The notes under the pieces: model-generated | What the model saw: only the letters and a program-made list of their open reading frames with translations | Told to the model about the DNA's origin: nothing | Databases searched by the model: none | Assembly: GCA_022826505.1 (NCBI GenBank) | Contig: JAJDUQ010000107.1 | Span: 1-53,138, forward strand | Direction: 5' to 3' | Length of the DNA stretch: 53,138 nt | Source: Gammaproteobacteria bacterium | GTDB lineage: Bacteria > Pseudomonadota > Gammaproteobacteria > HK1 | In this document: in pieces, positions 17,357 through 25,636 of the stretch | Numbering within the stretch: the first letter of the stretch is position 1 | Layout: each line of letters begins with the position of its first letter | Translations under genes and position numbers: made by a program

Positions 17357-18204
17357 GTGCCGGCCGCGCTTCGCGTATCAGGGGAGTCGGGCAGTGGCGC
17401 GAGCCGACCGGTCGACGCCGGCGGCAGGACGGTTTCACGCTCGTCGAGCTCGCGATCGTCATCGCCATCGTGGGATTCCTGCTGGGCGCGTTTCTCGCGC
17501 CCCTGCGCACGCAGATCGATGCGGCCCGGATTCGCGAGACGGAGCGAGCGCTCGGAGAGATCCGGGAGGCGCTGATCGGCCATGCGGTCGTTCACGGGTC
17601 GCTGCCGTGTCCCGATGTCGCAGCGGACGGCGTCGACGGCGCGGCTCCCGCCGCGTGCTCCGGATCGGCCCTGGACGGAATCCTGCCGTTCCAGGCGCTT
17701 GGAACACCGCGCGCCGATGCCTGGGGGCGGCTGTTCAGGTACCGCGTCAGCGGGGAGTTCTCGCATCGTGCGCTGACCGGACAGCCTCCGGGACCGGCTC
17801 GGCTCGATCTCACCGACTCCGGCGACATCACGGTGCTGACCCGGGGTGACAATCCGGACACCGGTGGAACCACCGAGATCAAGCACCAGAGCGCGGAGGC
17901 GGCCCTCACCCGCACGACGCCCGCGGTGGTGTTCTCCACCGGACCCAACGGGCTCGGTGGCATCGACGCGGTGACCGGGCTGCCGCTCGCCCTGCCGGCC
18001 GGCGCAGCAGCGGACGAAAACGAGAACGTCGATGCGGATTCGACGTTCGTCAGTCGAATCCATTCGCGTGGAGCTGCGACCTGCGACGACGCTGACGAGA
18101 CGTCCGTGCCACTGCGGCCGTCGTGCGAGTTCGACGACATCGTGGTGTGGATCCCGACCCCGGTGCTGATGGCGCGGCTGGTCGAGGCGAGGGTGCTGCC
18201 GTGA
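17353..18204 (+). CDS. Class III prepilin, minor pilin or pseudopilin
   Basis: A 283-residue prepilin. The leader ends RRRRQDG and is followed by FTLVELAIVIAIVGFLLGAF, so prepilin peptidase should cut after the glycine, leaving Phe1 and Glu5. GTG at 17353 overlaps the previous stop and is the natural start. The body contains GSLPCPDVAADG and GILPFQALGTPRADAWGRLF, a pattern also seen in the large pilin-like protein upstream, so both probably join one minor-pilin complex. Paired cysteines are present in the C-terminal half. Confidence 0.8.
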   Translation: MSAGRASRIRGVGQWREPTGRRRRQDGFTLVELAIVIAIVGFLLGAFLAPLRTQIDAARIRETERALGEIREALIGHAVVHGSLPCPDVAADGVDGAAPAACSGSALDGILPFQALGTPRADAWGRLFRYRVSGEFSHRALTGQPPGPARLDLTDSGDITVLTRGDNPDTGGTTEIKHQSAEAALTRTTPAVVFSTGPNGLGGIDAVTGLPLALPAGAAADENENVDADSTFVSRIHSRGAATCDDADETSVPLRPSCEFDDIVVWIPTPVLMARLVEARVLP

Positions 18205-18262
18205 GCACGGTCCCGTCCCGTTTTCCGGCGGCAAGGTGCGCCGGCGTGACGAGACCGGTGCG

Positions 18263-19030
18263 ATGACCGCCGTGCTCACGATCGCCCGGTTCACCGTCCT
18301 GGATGCGGTCCGGGGTCGACTCGGATGGCTGGTGGCCGGATTCGCCATCGTGGGGTGCGCGCTTGCGGTGTTTGCGGGCGAGGTCGCAATCACGGAGACG
18401 CAGAGCTTTCGCAGTGGACTGCTCGGCGCCTGGCTTCGGTCGTGCGCGGTCTTCACCGTCGGTGCGTGCGTCGTGTCGAGTGCGGTACGCGAGTCCCACC
18501 ACAAGGACCTCGATCTGCTGTTGTCGATGCCCTCGCCGCGCTCCACGTACCTCGCCGGAAAGCTCGCCGGATTCGCTGGAGTCTCGATGCTGACCGCCGT
18601 TGTTTGCGGGCTGGCGGTGACGTGGTTCGCGCCGCTGCCGCAGGCTGCGCTCTGGGCGACGTCACTGAGCCTGGAACTTTTCATCGTCACCGCGATGAGC
18701 CTGCTGTGCGCGTTCACCTTCTCCCAGGTCACCTGGGCGCTCGGCACGGTCATCGGGTTCTACGTGCTCTCGCGCTCGATGGCGGCGCTTCGGATCATGG
18801 CCCGCGAGCCGCTGGTCGATTCGGCATCGACAGGCCAGCAGTTCGTCGGGGCTTTCGCCGACGCTCTGGCGTTCGTGCTGCCCGACCTCGATCGGTTCAC
18901 CGAGTCGGAGTGGCTCATCCACGGTGCCGGAACGATCTCCGATCTCGGCTTCGTGACGGTGCAATCCGTCATCTACGTCACCCTGCTCTTCGCCGCGGCG
19001 TCATTCGACCTCCACAGGAAGGCGCTCTGA
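18263..19030 (+). CDS. ABC-2 type transporter permease
   Basis: A 255-residue integral membrane protein with six hydrophobic spans, for example WLVAGFAIVGCALAVFAGEV, MLTAVVCGLAVTWFAPL and a last span TVQSVIYVTLLFAAASF. The first cytoplasmic helix (TIARFTVLDAVRGR) and the loop with ESHHKDLDLLLSMPSPRS are typical of ABC-2/NosY-type permeases. The matching ATPase is most likely the gene at 21396, separated from it by a helical-repeat protein, a prepilin and a small protein. ATG at 18263 is preferred; GTG at 18236 is also in frame. Probable role: the membrane half of an exporter encoded inside the pilus locus. Confidence 0.75.
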   Translation: MTAVLTIARFTVLDAVRGRLGWLVAGFAIVGCALAVFAGEVAITETQSFRSGLLGAWLRSCAVFTVGACVVSSAVRESHHKDLDLLLSMPSPRSTYLAGKLAGFAGVSMLTAVVCGLAVTWFAPLPQAALWATSLSLELFIVTAMSLLCAFTFSQVTWALGTVIGFYVLSRSMAALRIMAREPLVDSASTGQQFVGAFADALAFVLPDLDRFTESEWLIHGAGTISDLGFVTVQSVIYVTLLFAAASFDLHRKAL

Positions 19031-19044
19031 GCGCAACCGCGACC

Positions 19045-19917
19045 GTGAACGGGCGAACGGGCAGATCCCTCGAGCGGCGCGTCGCCGATGTGCCGCTCGC
19101 GGTGCGATGGATGCTGGCGGCGGCGCTGGCGCTGCAGCTCGGATGGCACGCGTGGCGTCCGGATGCCCGGGCGGAGCTGCAGTCTCTGGGCCCCGTACCC
19201 GCGGATTCCATGTTGCAGGTCGCGGCGCTCGGCGAACCGGGGGTGCTGGCGAAGCTGCTCATGCTGCGACTCCTGACCCACGACAGCCAACCGGGCGTGC
19301 GCGTCTCGTTCATGGACCTCGACTACGAGCTCGTCGCGGGCTGGCTCGATGCAATCATCGATCTCGATCCGCGGGCGGACTCTCCCTTGCTCGCGGCAGC
19401 GAGGCTGTACGGTTCGGTATCGGACCCCGTGCGGCAGCGCAGGATGTTCGAACTCGTCTTCCGGCGGTTCCTCGAGGATCCGGACCGGAGGTGGCCGTGG
19501 CTGGCGCACGCGGCGGTGATCGCGAAGCATCGCCTTGGCGACCCCGTCCTCGCTCTGCGATACGCCCGCGCGGTGAGCGAGCACGCGACGGGCCCGGGCG
19601 TGCCGGCGTGGGCCCGGGACATGAGTGCGCTGATTGCAGCCGACATCGGCGAGCTGGACCTTGCCCGTGTCCTCATCGGCGGCCTGCTCCATGACGGCAG
19701 GGTCCGGGATCCGCACGAAGTTCGTCTGCTCGCGGCGCGGCTCGAGGAGATCGAGGCACGGGCCGGCGTGTCCGGGCCCGGCGGCGAGGAGCGCGGAGGA
19801 TGGCGGCACCCCGGGGCGATGCGAGTCGGCGATGCGAAAACGCCTCGGAGGCGACGCGACGCCGATCGGGCACCGGTCGATCGTGTCCGGCACCCTTCCT
19901 CGCGCTCCCGCGGCTGA
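19045..19917 (+). CDS. Membrane-anchored helical-repeat protein
   Basis: About 290 residues. GTG at 19045 gives a short cytoplasmic leader, then one membrane helix (VRWMLAAALALQLGWHAW, residues about 19-36). The rest is alanine- and leucine-rich helical hairpins (LLAAARLYGSVSDPVRQRR, WLAHAAVIAKHRLGDPVLAL, ALIAADIGELDLARVLIGG) that look like TPR or SEL1-type repeats. The last 45 residues are disordered. A CTG at 19027 overlapping the permease stop is an alternative start. Proteins of this type often act as scaffolds; the close link to the permease suggests it belongs with the exporter. Family not recognised. Confidence 0.6.
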   Translation: MNGRTGRSLERRVADVPLAVRWMLAAALALQLGWHAWRPDARAELQSLGPVPADSMLQVAALGEPGVLAKLLMLRLLTHDSQPGVRVSFMDLDYELVAGWLDAIIDLDPRADSPLLAAARLYGSVSDPVRQRRMFELVFRRFLEDPDRRWPWLAHAAVIAKHRLGDPVLALRYARAVSEHATGPGVPAWARDMSALIAADIGELDLARVLIGGLLHDGRVRDPHEVRLLAARLEEIEARAGVSGPGGEERGGWRHPGAMRVGDAKTPRRRRDADRAPVDRVRHPSSRSRG

Positions 19918-20069
19918 CGACCGGGGGCCCGCGGGCCGACATGCGGCGGCCCTCGGTTCCAATTCCGCGCACGGGCCACGGAGATACGATCCCTCACGGT
20001 TCGCGGCACGGCTCGTCGCGAGAGCGCTCGTTGGTCACCGCACGCCACGCATTTCCGGAGACTTCGTCC

Positions 20070-20786
20070 ATGCCACGCAGACAACACGGCTTCACCCTCG
20101 TCGAAATCGCAATCGTGCTGGTGATCGTCGGCCTGTTGCTGGGAGGAATCCTCAAGGGCCGCGAGCTCATCGACGGTGCCCGGGTGCGCAACCTCGCGGG
20201 CATGAACGCCGGGATCCAGGCCGCCTACTACGGATTCGTGGACCGCTACCGGCAGGTCCCCGGCGACATGACCGCGGCCGCTGCCGCCTCGGCCCTCGGC
20301 GACGCCACCATCACCGCCGGAGGCAACTCGAACGGACGCATCGACGCCGGCAACTGGCGAGAGGCGTCCGCGGTGTGGGTGCACCTGACCCGGGCCGGTC
20401 TGCTCCAGGGGAGCTATGACGGCGGAGCCACGAGCGCGACGAGGTATCGCGTCGCCACCATGGCGCCGCAGAACGCCTTCAACGGTTACATGCTGCTCGG
20501 CCAGACCCGCGACTACTCGACCACGACCGGCGCCCCCACCGCGGCGCAGGCGGTCCGGCTCGGTCTCGTCTTCGGGAACAACATTCCGGTCAGGATCGCC
20601 CGCGAGCTCGATCTCAAGATCGACGATCAGCGCCCCCTCACCGGGGCGTTGCGCTTCACCGGCACCACCACGTTCTCGCACCGGGGGGTGAGCGAGGCGA
20701 CGACCGCGTGCATGACCAGCGCGACCACGAACGAGTACGACATCGCCGGCGACGCCCAGAATTGCAACCTCGTGTACCTCTACTGA
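20070..20786 (+). CDS. Class III prepilin, candidate major (pseudo)pilin
   Basis: A 238-residue prepilin with a very short leader, MPRRQHG, then FTLVEIAIVLVIVGLLLGGI. Cleavage after Gly7 would expose Phe1 and keep Glu5. A GGAG ribosome site lies 9 bases before the ATG. The body has NLAGMNAGIQAAYYGFVDRY and VPGDM, seen in pilins of T2SS-like loci, and ends CMTSATTNEYDIAGDAQNC, a C-terminal disulfide loop as in type IV pilins. Its own strong ribosome site and the GC hairpin just downstream fit a separately controlled, abundant subunit (inference). Confidence 0.82.
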   Translation: MPRRQHGFTLVEIAIVLVIVGLLLGGILKGRELIDGARVRNLAGMNAGIQAAYYGFVDRYRQVPGDMTAAAAASALGDATITAGGNSNGRIDAGNWREASAVWVHLTRAGLLQGSYDGGATSATRYRVATMAPQNAFNGYMLLGQTRDYSTTTGAPTAAQAVRLGLVFGNNIPVRIARELDLKIDDQRPLTGALRFTGTTTFSHRGVSEATTACMTSATTNEYDIAGDAQNCNLVYLY

Positions 20787-20798
20787 GTCCGCCGGCCG

Positions 20799-20818
20799 GC
20801 CCGCATTGCACGGCGGGC
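20799..20818 (+). terminator. GC hairpin just after the prepilin
   Basis: GCCCGC and GCGGGC form a 6-bp stem around an 8-base loop, 12 bases after the stop. No T-run follows, so at most it is a weak or Rho-assisted terminator, or an mRNA-stabilising hairpin. Confidence 0.25.
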
Positions 20819-21016
20819 GGCGCGGGCCGCCACGTCATCGGGCACGAATACTCGTGCGGGAAAGGGTGGACGACCGATGCGCGGCGGCCCAGGGATCGAG
20901 GGCAGGATGCTCTCGACTCCGGTGAGTGCTCGGGACCGTCAGCGAGAGATCCGACAAGTCGAGCGTGGACCCGGAAGGGGAGGAGCGGAGCGGTGCCGCC
21001 ACGGGCGGAAATGGCC

Positions 21017-21022
21017 TAGAAT
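21017..21022 (+). promoter_or_regulatory. Possible -10 element (TAGAAT)
   Basis: TAGAAT lies about 20 bases before the ATG of the small coiled-coil gene. No clear -35 is visible. The same ten-base string CTAGAATCGC appears at 36903-36912 ahead of the tRNA-Thr gene, which makes a -10 role a little more plausible. Confidence 0.25.
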
Positions 21023-21042
21023 CGCGACGAAGAGACAGCCCG

Positions 21043-21339
21043 ATGACCACCAGCACCTTCGATACGCTCGACGCGATGCGCCGACTCGGAAACGCAGGCA
21101 TGGAGAGGGCTCAGGCCGAAGCGACCGTGGAGACGATCCGCGATGCGCAGGCGGAGCTCGCGACCAAGGCCGATCTCGGCCTGTTGCGTTCCGAGCTGGC
21201 TGCAGTGGAGTCCAGGCTGCTTTCCGCTCTGGCCGAGCTGCGCGCGGACCTCTACCGGGCATTGTGGATTCAGGGCGCGGGGATCGTCGCCATCAACGCC
21301 GCGTTCATCGCAGTCGCAGCCGCTCTCGGACTCATCTGA
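21043..21339 (+). CDS. Small CCDC90/DUF1640-like coiled-coil membrane protein
   Basis: A 98-residue protein: FDTLDAMRRLGNAGMERAQA, then a long charged helix with ELATKADLGLLRSELAAVE, then one C-terminal membrane helix (GAGIVAINAAFIAVAAALGL). This is the layout of bacterial CCDC90/DUF1640 proteins, relatives of the mitochondrial MCUR1 family, which are tail-anchored coiled-coil trimers of unknown bacterial role. It sits between the candidate major pilin and the ABC ATPase. Whether it serves the pilus or the exporter is unknown. Confidence 0.75.
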   Translation: MTTSTFDTLDAMRRLGNAGMERAQAEATVETIRDAQAELATKADLGLLRSELAAVESRLLSALAELRADLYRALWIQGAGIVAINAAFIAVAAALGLI

Positions 21340-21395
21340 CCCGCCCGCCGCACGTGAGGTGCGCATCGCCCGAGCCGGTTCGCCCGGCGCCCCGC

Positions 21396-22106
21396 GTGAA
21401 CGCCATCGAGTTCTCCGCCGTGTCCAAACGGCTCGGATCCCGCGCCGTGCTGGCGGACCTCTCGCTGGTCGTGCACGCGGGCGAAATCTTCGGGCTCGTC
21501 GGGACCAATGGCGCGGGCAAGACCACCTGTATCAAGTGTCTTCTCGATCTCTGCCACCTCGACGCGGGTCGGATTCGCATCTTCGGCCGGCCTGCGGCGG
21601 CGCCGGAGTCGCGCCGCCCGCTCGCCTACCTGCCGGAACGTTTCGTGCCCCCTCGCCACCTCCTCGGGCGGGAGTTCCTGCGCTTCATGTCGAGGATGCA
21701 CCAGGTCGAGCCGCGGCCCGGCCGGGTGCGCGAAGTGCTCGCCGCCCTCGATCTCGCGCCGTCCGTTCTCGACGAACCGGTCCGAGAGTACTCGAAGGGC
21801 ATGGCGCAGAAGCTCGGCCTCTCGGCCTGCCTGCTTGCCGGCAAGCCCCTGCTCGTGCTCGACGAGCCGATGAGCGGCCTCGATCCGAAGGCCCGGGTGC
21901 TCGCGAGGCGCTACCTCCGGTGCTTGCGCGACGGTGGCGCGACAGTGTTCCTCAGCACCCACCTGCTCGCGGACGCGGGCGGCCTGTGCGACCGGATGGG
22001 CGTGCTCCACGACGGTGCGATGCGGTTCGTCGGCTCCCCGGCCGGCCTGCGCGAGCGCTTTCCCGCCGCCACGCTCGAGGAATCCTGGATCGCCTGCATC
22101 TCGTGA
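21396..22106 (+). CDS. ABC-2 type transporter ATP-binding protein
   Basis: A 236-residue cytoplasmic ATPase with all motifs: Walker A GTNGAGKTT (about 32-40), Q-loop region AYLPERF, signature YSKGMAQKLGL, Walker B LLVLDEPMSGLDP and switch STHLL. The LPE Q-loop and KGM signature are typical of exporters with ABC-2 permeases. Start is GTG at 21396 (frame VNAIEFSAVSKRLG). The permease at 18263 is the obvious partner. Substrate unknown; in this setting a pilus component, lipid or glycan is plausible. Confidence 0.88.
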   Translation: MNAIEFSAVSKRLGSRAVLADLSLVVHAGEIFGLVGTNGAGKTTCIKCLLDLCHLDAGRIRIFGRPAAAPESRRPLAYLPERFVPPRHLLGREFLRFMSRMHQVEPRPGRVREVLAALDLAPSVLDEPVREYSKGMAQKLGLSACLLAGKPLLVLDEPMSGLDPKARVLARRYLRCLRDGGATVFLSTHLLADAGGLCDRMGVLHDGAMRFVGSPAGLRERFPAATLEESWIACIS

Positions 22107-22160
22107 CGCACCGCTCTCGCGTCCACATCGGTGCCTCGTCGCGGAGAACGAACGCCGGAC

Positions 22161-22180
22161 CCCGCTCGCCCCGGAGCGGG
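22161..22180 (+). terminator. GC hairpin after the ABC ATPase gene
   Basis: CCCGCTC and GAGCGGG make a perfect 7-bp stem with a 6-base loop, 55 bases after the stop. No T-run follows. It lies between the end of the MSHA-like locus and a candidate promoter for the next unit, so it may mark the transcript end. Confidence 0.3.
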
Positions 22181-22308
22181 CTGCGACGGTTCCCGGAATG
22201 CGGCTCGATGTCGATCCTGCTCACTGCACGCGGCGCCACCCGGTCCCGTGGAGCTCCAACCACAGCCGAACGGACTGCGCAAGGACGACACGGCGCGAAA
22301 GCTCGGCG

Positions 22309-22338
22309 TTGTTCGCCCGCTCCCCTGTGGGCTATAAG
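22309..22338 (+). promoter_or_regulatory. Candidate sigma-70 promoter of the degenerate ABC gene
   Basis: TTGTTC (22309-22314) and TATAAG (22333-22338) are 18 bases apart, and the ATG is 35 bases downstream with a GGGAAG ribosome site. This is the best promoter-like pair in the 268-base gap. Confidence 0.45.
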
Positions 22339-22373
22339 GCGCGGAATCGCACGTCGCCCACCGGGAAGCGGAC

Positions 22374-25028
22374 ATGGAACCCACCATCTTCAAGTTCGTG
22401 CTCAGGTACAGCCTGCGCGAGCAGGTTCTCCTGCTCGTGCTGACCATCGCCTCGTTTCCGTTCTTCTACCTCCTGCTCTACCTGCCGAAGGTCATCGTCA
22501 ACGAGGCGATCGACGCCGACGCGTCCGCGTTTCCGGTGGAGGTCGCCGGCGTCGAGCTCGGGCAGATCGAGTACCTGCTGGCGCTGTGCGGGATGTTCCT
22601 CGGGCTCGTCCTCGTCAACGGAGGCTTCAAGTACTTCCTGAACGTTTACCGCGGGGTGGTCGGCGAACGCATGCTCCGGCGCCTGCGATACGACCTCTTC
22701 GTGCGCATGCTGCGCTTTCCGCTTCCCCGGTTCCGCCGCACCTCGCAGGGCGAGCTGGTCGCCACCATCGTCGCCGAGACCGATCCGCTCGGCGGCTACA
22801 TCGGCGATTCCATCGCGCTGCCCGTGTTCCAGGGCGGCATGCTCATCACCCTGCTGATCTTCATGTTCATCGAGGACCCGATTCTCGGCCTCGCCGCCAT
22901 CGCGCTGTATCCGGTGCAGATGTGGCTCATTCCGAAGCTGCAGAAGAAGCTGAACGCCAGGAAGAAGGAGCGGATCCGGCTCGCCCGCGCTCTGTCCGAA
23001 CGGATCGGAGAGGTGGTGACCGGGATTCGCGAGATCCACACCCACGACACCTCGCGGCTCGAGCGTGCGGACTACACCGAGCGGGTCGGCGAGATCTACC
23101 GCGTCAGAGTGCTGATCTACCGCCTGAAGTTCTTCATCAAGTTCGCCAACAACTTCATCGCCCAGATCACGCCGTTCTTCTTCTACTCGATCGGCGGCTA
23201 CCTGGTCATCCAGGGCGACCTCACGTTCGGCTCGCTGGTGGCGGTCATCGCCGCCTACGAAAAGCTCGCCGATCCGTGGAAGGAGCTGCTCAACTTCTAT
23301 CAGGTCAAGGAGGACGCGAAGGGCAAGTACGAGCTGCTCCTCGAATCGTTCCAGGTATCGGGCATGCTCGACCAGGAGCAGCTCGACGCCGAGCCGGACA
23401 CGCGAGTCCCGCTCACCGGCGCCCTCGTCGCCACCAATCTCGATCTCAAGGAGGAGGACGAGAGCGAGACGACGTTCCCCGGCGGACTCTCGCTCAACGC
23501 CGAGCTGCCGGCGACGCTCGCGATCGTGGGGGGACCGGGCAGCGGCTGCGACCGCCTCGCCCACATCGTCGCCGGCCTCAAGCGCCCGAGCACGGGGACG
23601 CTGGTGGCCGGCACGACGGACCTGCTTGCCGCCCCCGAGGCGGTGACGGGGCGCCAGGTCGCCTACGTCGGACCCGAGACCAGCCTGTTCTCCGGCACCT
23701 TGCGGGACAACCTGCTCTACAGCCTCAAGCACCGCCCGACGAAGGACGCCGACTACGACGAGTCCGGTCGTGCGCGGTGGGACCGGCTCCGCACCGAATC
23801 CGGCCGGGCCGGAAACTCGGTCCTCGATATCCGGGCGAACTGGATCGACTACGCGGGCGCGGGAGTCGAGGACCTGGAGTCGATGAACGCGCGCGCCATC
23901 GAGGTGCTCTCGATCGTGGACATGGACGACGACATCTACCAGCTCGGGCTGCAGTCGGACATCGACCCGAGTGACGCACCGGAGCTCGCGAGCGGTGTCC
24001 TGGAGGCGCGCAAGATGCTCCGGATCCGGCTTGCGGACCTCAACGTCGCGCACCTCATCGACCCCTTCGACCGCGACGCCTACAACGTCAACATGACGGT
24101 GGCGGAGAACCTGCTCTTCGGCACCCCGAAGGATCGGACGTTCGACCCGGAAGACCTCGCCGGGAACGCCCATGTGCGCAAGGTCCTGGTCGACCTCGGA
24201 CTGATGGACGACTTCGTGGACATCGGACGTCAGGTCGCCGCGGTCATGGTCGACCTGTTCGCCGACGTCGCTCCCGGCAGCGAGCTGTTCGAGCAGTTCA
24301 GCTTCATCTCCGCCGAGGACCTGCCGGAATTCCGCAGCATGCTCGCACGCACCGAGTCCGACAGCGTGGGTGACCTCGGCGACGACGACCGGACGATGTT
24401 CCTGTCGCTCACGTTCAAGCTGGTGCCCGCGCGCCATCGACTCGGATTCATCGACGAGCCGATGCAGAGACGCGTGGTCCTGGCCCGGCGCCGGTTCTCC
24501 GAGGGGTTCGGAGCCGACGAGACAGCCATCGAATTCTTCGACGCCGAGCGCTACAACTCCTCGGTCTCGATCCTGGACAACATCCTGTTCGGGCGGCTTG
24601 CCTACGGACGCCAGCGCAGCGCCGCGCGCATCGGAGAGGTGATCGCGGAAGTGGTGGACACGCTCGGACTGCGCCGCCTCGTCATGGAGTGCGGACTCGA
24701 CTATTCCGTCGGGATCGCCGGCTCGCGGCTCACCGCGGTGCAGCGCCAGAAGCTCGCGATCGCCCGAGCGGTGCTGAAACGCCCGGACGTGCTCGTCATC
24801 GACCGCGCGACCGCGGCCCTCGACGCAGCATCGCAGACCCGAATACTTGATAACCTGTTGAAAGAGTTTGGATCTCGCGGCTTGATCTGGGTAGTCCACC
24901 GTGCCAGCCTTGCCGAGAATTTCGGCGAAATCATCGTGCTGGAGGGCGGCAAGGTGGTGGAACAGGGTACGTTCGCGAAATTGAATCGACCCGGTACCGT
25001 GTTTCACGAGATGGCGCTGGCCGGCTGA
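22374..25028 (+). CDS. ABC-exporter-like protein with degenerate, expanded nucleotide-binding domain
   Basis: 884 residues. Residues 1-330 form a type I exporter membrane domain with about six helices (for example LLLVLTIASFPFFYLLLYL and ITPFFFYSIGGYLVI). The NBD is abnormal. The Walker A site at 386-393 reads GGPGSGCD, with cysteine for lysine and aspartate for serine/threonine. The signature is LTAVQ (786-790) and Walker B is VLVIDRAT (806-813), with arginine for the catalytic glutamate. The switch histidine H842 remains. About 390 residues separate Walker A from the signature. The segment that follows the Q-loop in exporters appears three times: SGTLRDNLLYS (440), MTVAENLLFG (574) and VSILDNILFG (731). 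Classical ATP hydrolysis by one chain looks unlikely, so it may be a regulated or ATP-sensing transporter. The cyclic-nucleotide-binding gene follows closely. Confidence 0.8.
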   Translation: MEPTIFKFVLRYSLREQVLLLVLTIASFPFFYLLLYLPKVIVNEAIDADASAFPVEVAGVELGQIEYLLALCGMFLGLVLVNGGFKYFLNVYRGVVGERMLRRLRYDLFVRMLRFPLPRFRRTSQGELVATIVAETDPLGGYIGDSIALPVFQGGMLITLLIFMFIEDPILGLAAIALYPVQMWLIPKLQKKLNARKKERIRLARALSERIGEVVTGIREIHTHDTSRLERADYTERVGEIYRVRVLIYRLKFFIKFANNFIAQITPFFFYSIGGYLVIQGDLTFGSLVAVIAAYEKLADPWKELLNFYQVKEDAKGKYELLLESFQVSGMLDQEQLDAEPDTRVPLTGALVATNLDLKEEDESETTFPGGLSLNAELPATLAIVGGPGSGCDRLAHIVAGLKRPSTGTLVAGTTDLLAAPEAVTGRQVAYVGPETSLFSGTLRDNLLYSLKHRPTKDADYDESGRARWDRLRTESGRAGNSVLDIRANWIDYAGAGVEDLESMNARAIEVLSIVDMDDDIYQLGLQSDIDPSDAPELASGVLEARKMLRIRLADLNVAHLIDPFDRDAYNVNMTVAENLLFGTPKDRTFDPEDLAGNAHVRKVLVDLGLMDDFVDIGRQVAAVMVDLFADVAPGSELFEQFSFISAEDLPEFRSMLARTESDSVGDLGDDDRTMFLSLTFKLVPARHRLGFIDEPMQRRVVLARRRFSEGFGADETAIEFFDAERYNSSVSILDNILFGRLAYGRQRSAARIGEVIAEVVDTLGLRRLVMECGLDYSVGIAGSRLTAVQRQKLAIARAVLKRPDVLVIDRATAALDAASQTRILDNLLKEFGSRGLIWVVHRASLAENFGEIIVLEGGKVVEQGTFAKLNRPGTVFHEMALAG

Positions 25029-25117
25029 CGCGGTTCGGTACGGTCGCACGGCCTCGTTCGCCCATGCAATCATGGGCTCGGGGCAATGACACGACGGCAG
25101 AAGTTCGAAACTCTGGA

Positions 25118-25597
25118 ATGGCGATGGACCTCACGACCGAAGCCGAGATGCTTCGCAAGGTGCCGATGTTCGCGAAGCTGGAGCTCTCGAAGCTCAAGCT
25201 TCTCGCGTTCACGAGCGAGCTCTGCACCTATGACGACGGGGAGGTGCTGTTCGAGGCGGGCGACGCGCCCGACAGCGCCTACGTGATCATGAAGGGTGCG
25301 GTCGACATCCTTGCCGACACCGAGACGGGATCGGTGGTGGAGGTGGTGCTCGGCAGCAACGAGCTGTTCGGAGAGCTCGGCGTGCTGACCAGCTCGCCGC
25401 GCTCCGCGACGGTCCGAGCCCAGGACGGACTCGTCGCGCTGCGCATTTCCGACGAGATGTTTCTCAAGCTGCTGGCGGAGAATCCGGAGGTCGCGCTGGA
25501 CGTCATGCGCCAGTTGAGCGAGAAGCTCGTGCGATCGCACGAACAGTTCGTGGAGCTGCAGAAACGGTTGCAGCAGCTCGAGCAACCGCGGACCTGA
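25118..25597 (+). CDS. Stand-alone cyclic-nucleotide-binding domain protein
   Basis: A 159-residue cytoplasmic protein with one CNB (Crp-type) domain at about 10-120 and a C-terminal heptad helix at about 125-156. The phosphate-binding cassette is intact: FGELGVL (84-90, Glu86) and PRSATV (94-99, Arg95), the residues that hold ribose and phosphate of cAMP or cGMP. There is no DNA-binding HTH, so it is not a transcription factor of the CRP type; it more likely acts on a partner protein. It follows the degenerate ABC gene, and a nucleotide cyclase lies 1.1 kb away. ATG at 25124 is an alternative start. Confidence 0.85.
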   Translation: MAMDLTTEAEMLRKVPMFAKLELSKLKLLAFTSELCTYDDGEVLFEAGDAPDSAYVIMKGAVDILADTETGSVVEVVLGSNELFGELGVLTSSPRSATVRAQDGLVALRISDEMFLKLLAENPEVALDVMRQLSEKLVRSHEQFVELQKRLQQLEQPRT

Positions 25598-25636
25598 ATC
25601 GGGTGATGCGGCGGAACGGCCGCCCGGAGCCGAATC

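Noticed and set aside
22332-25073. 913-codon minus-strand frame opposite the ABC gene
   Set aside because: It is codon-aligned antisense of a well-supported gene in GC-rich DNA; residue content is typical of a shadow (Asp, Glu, Arg, His, Val) with no domain.
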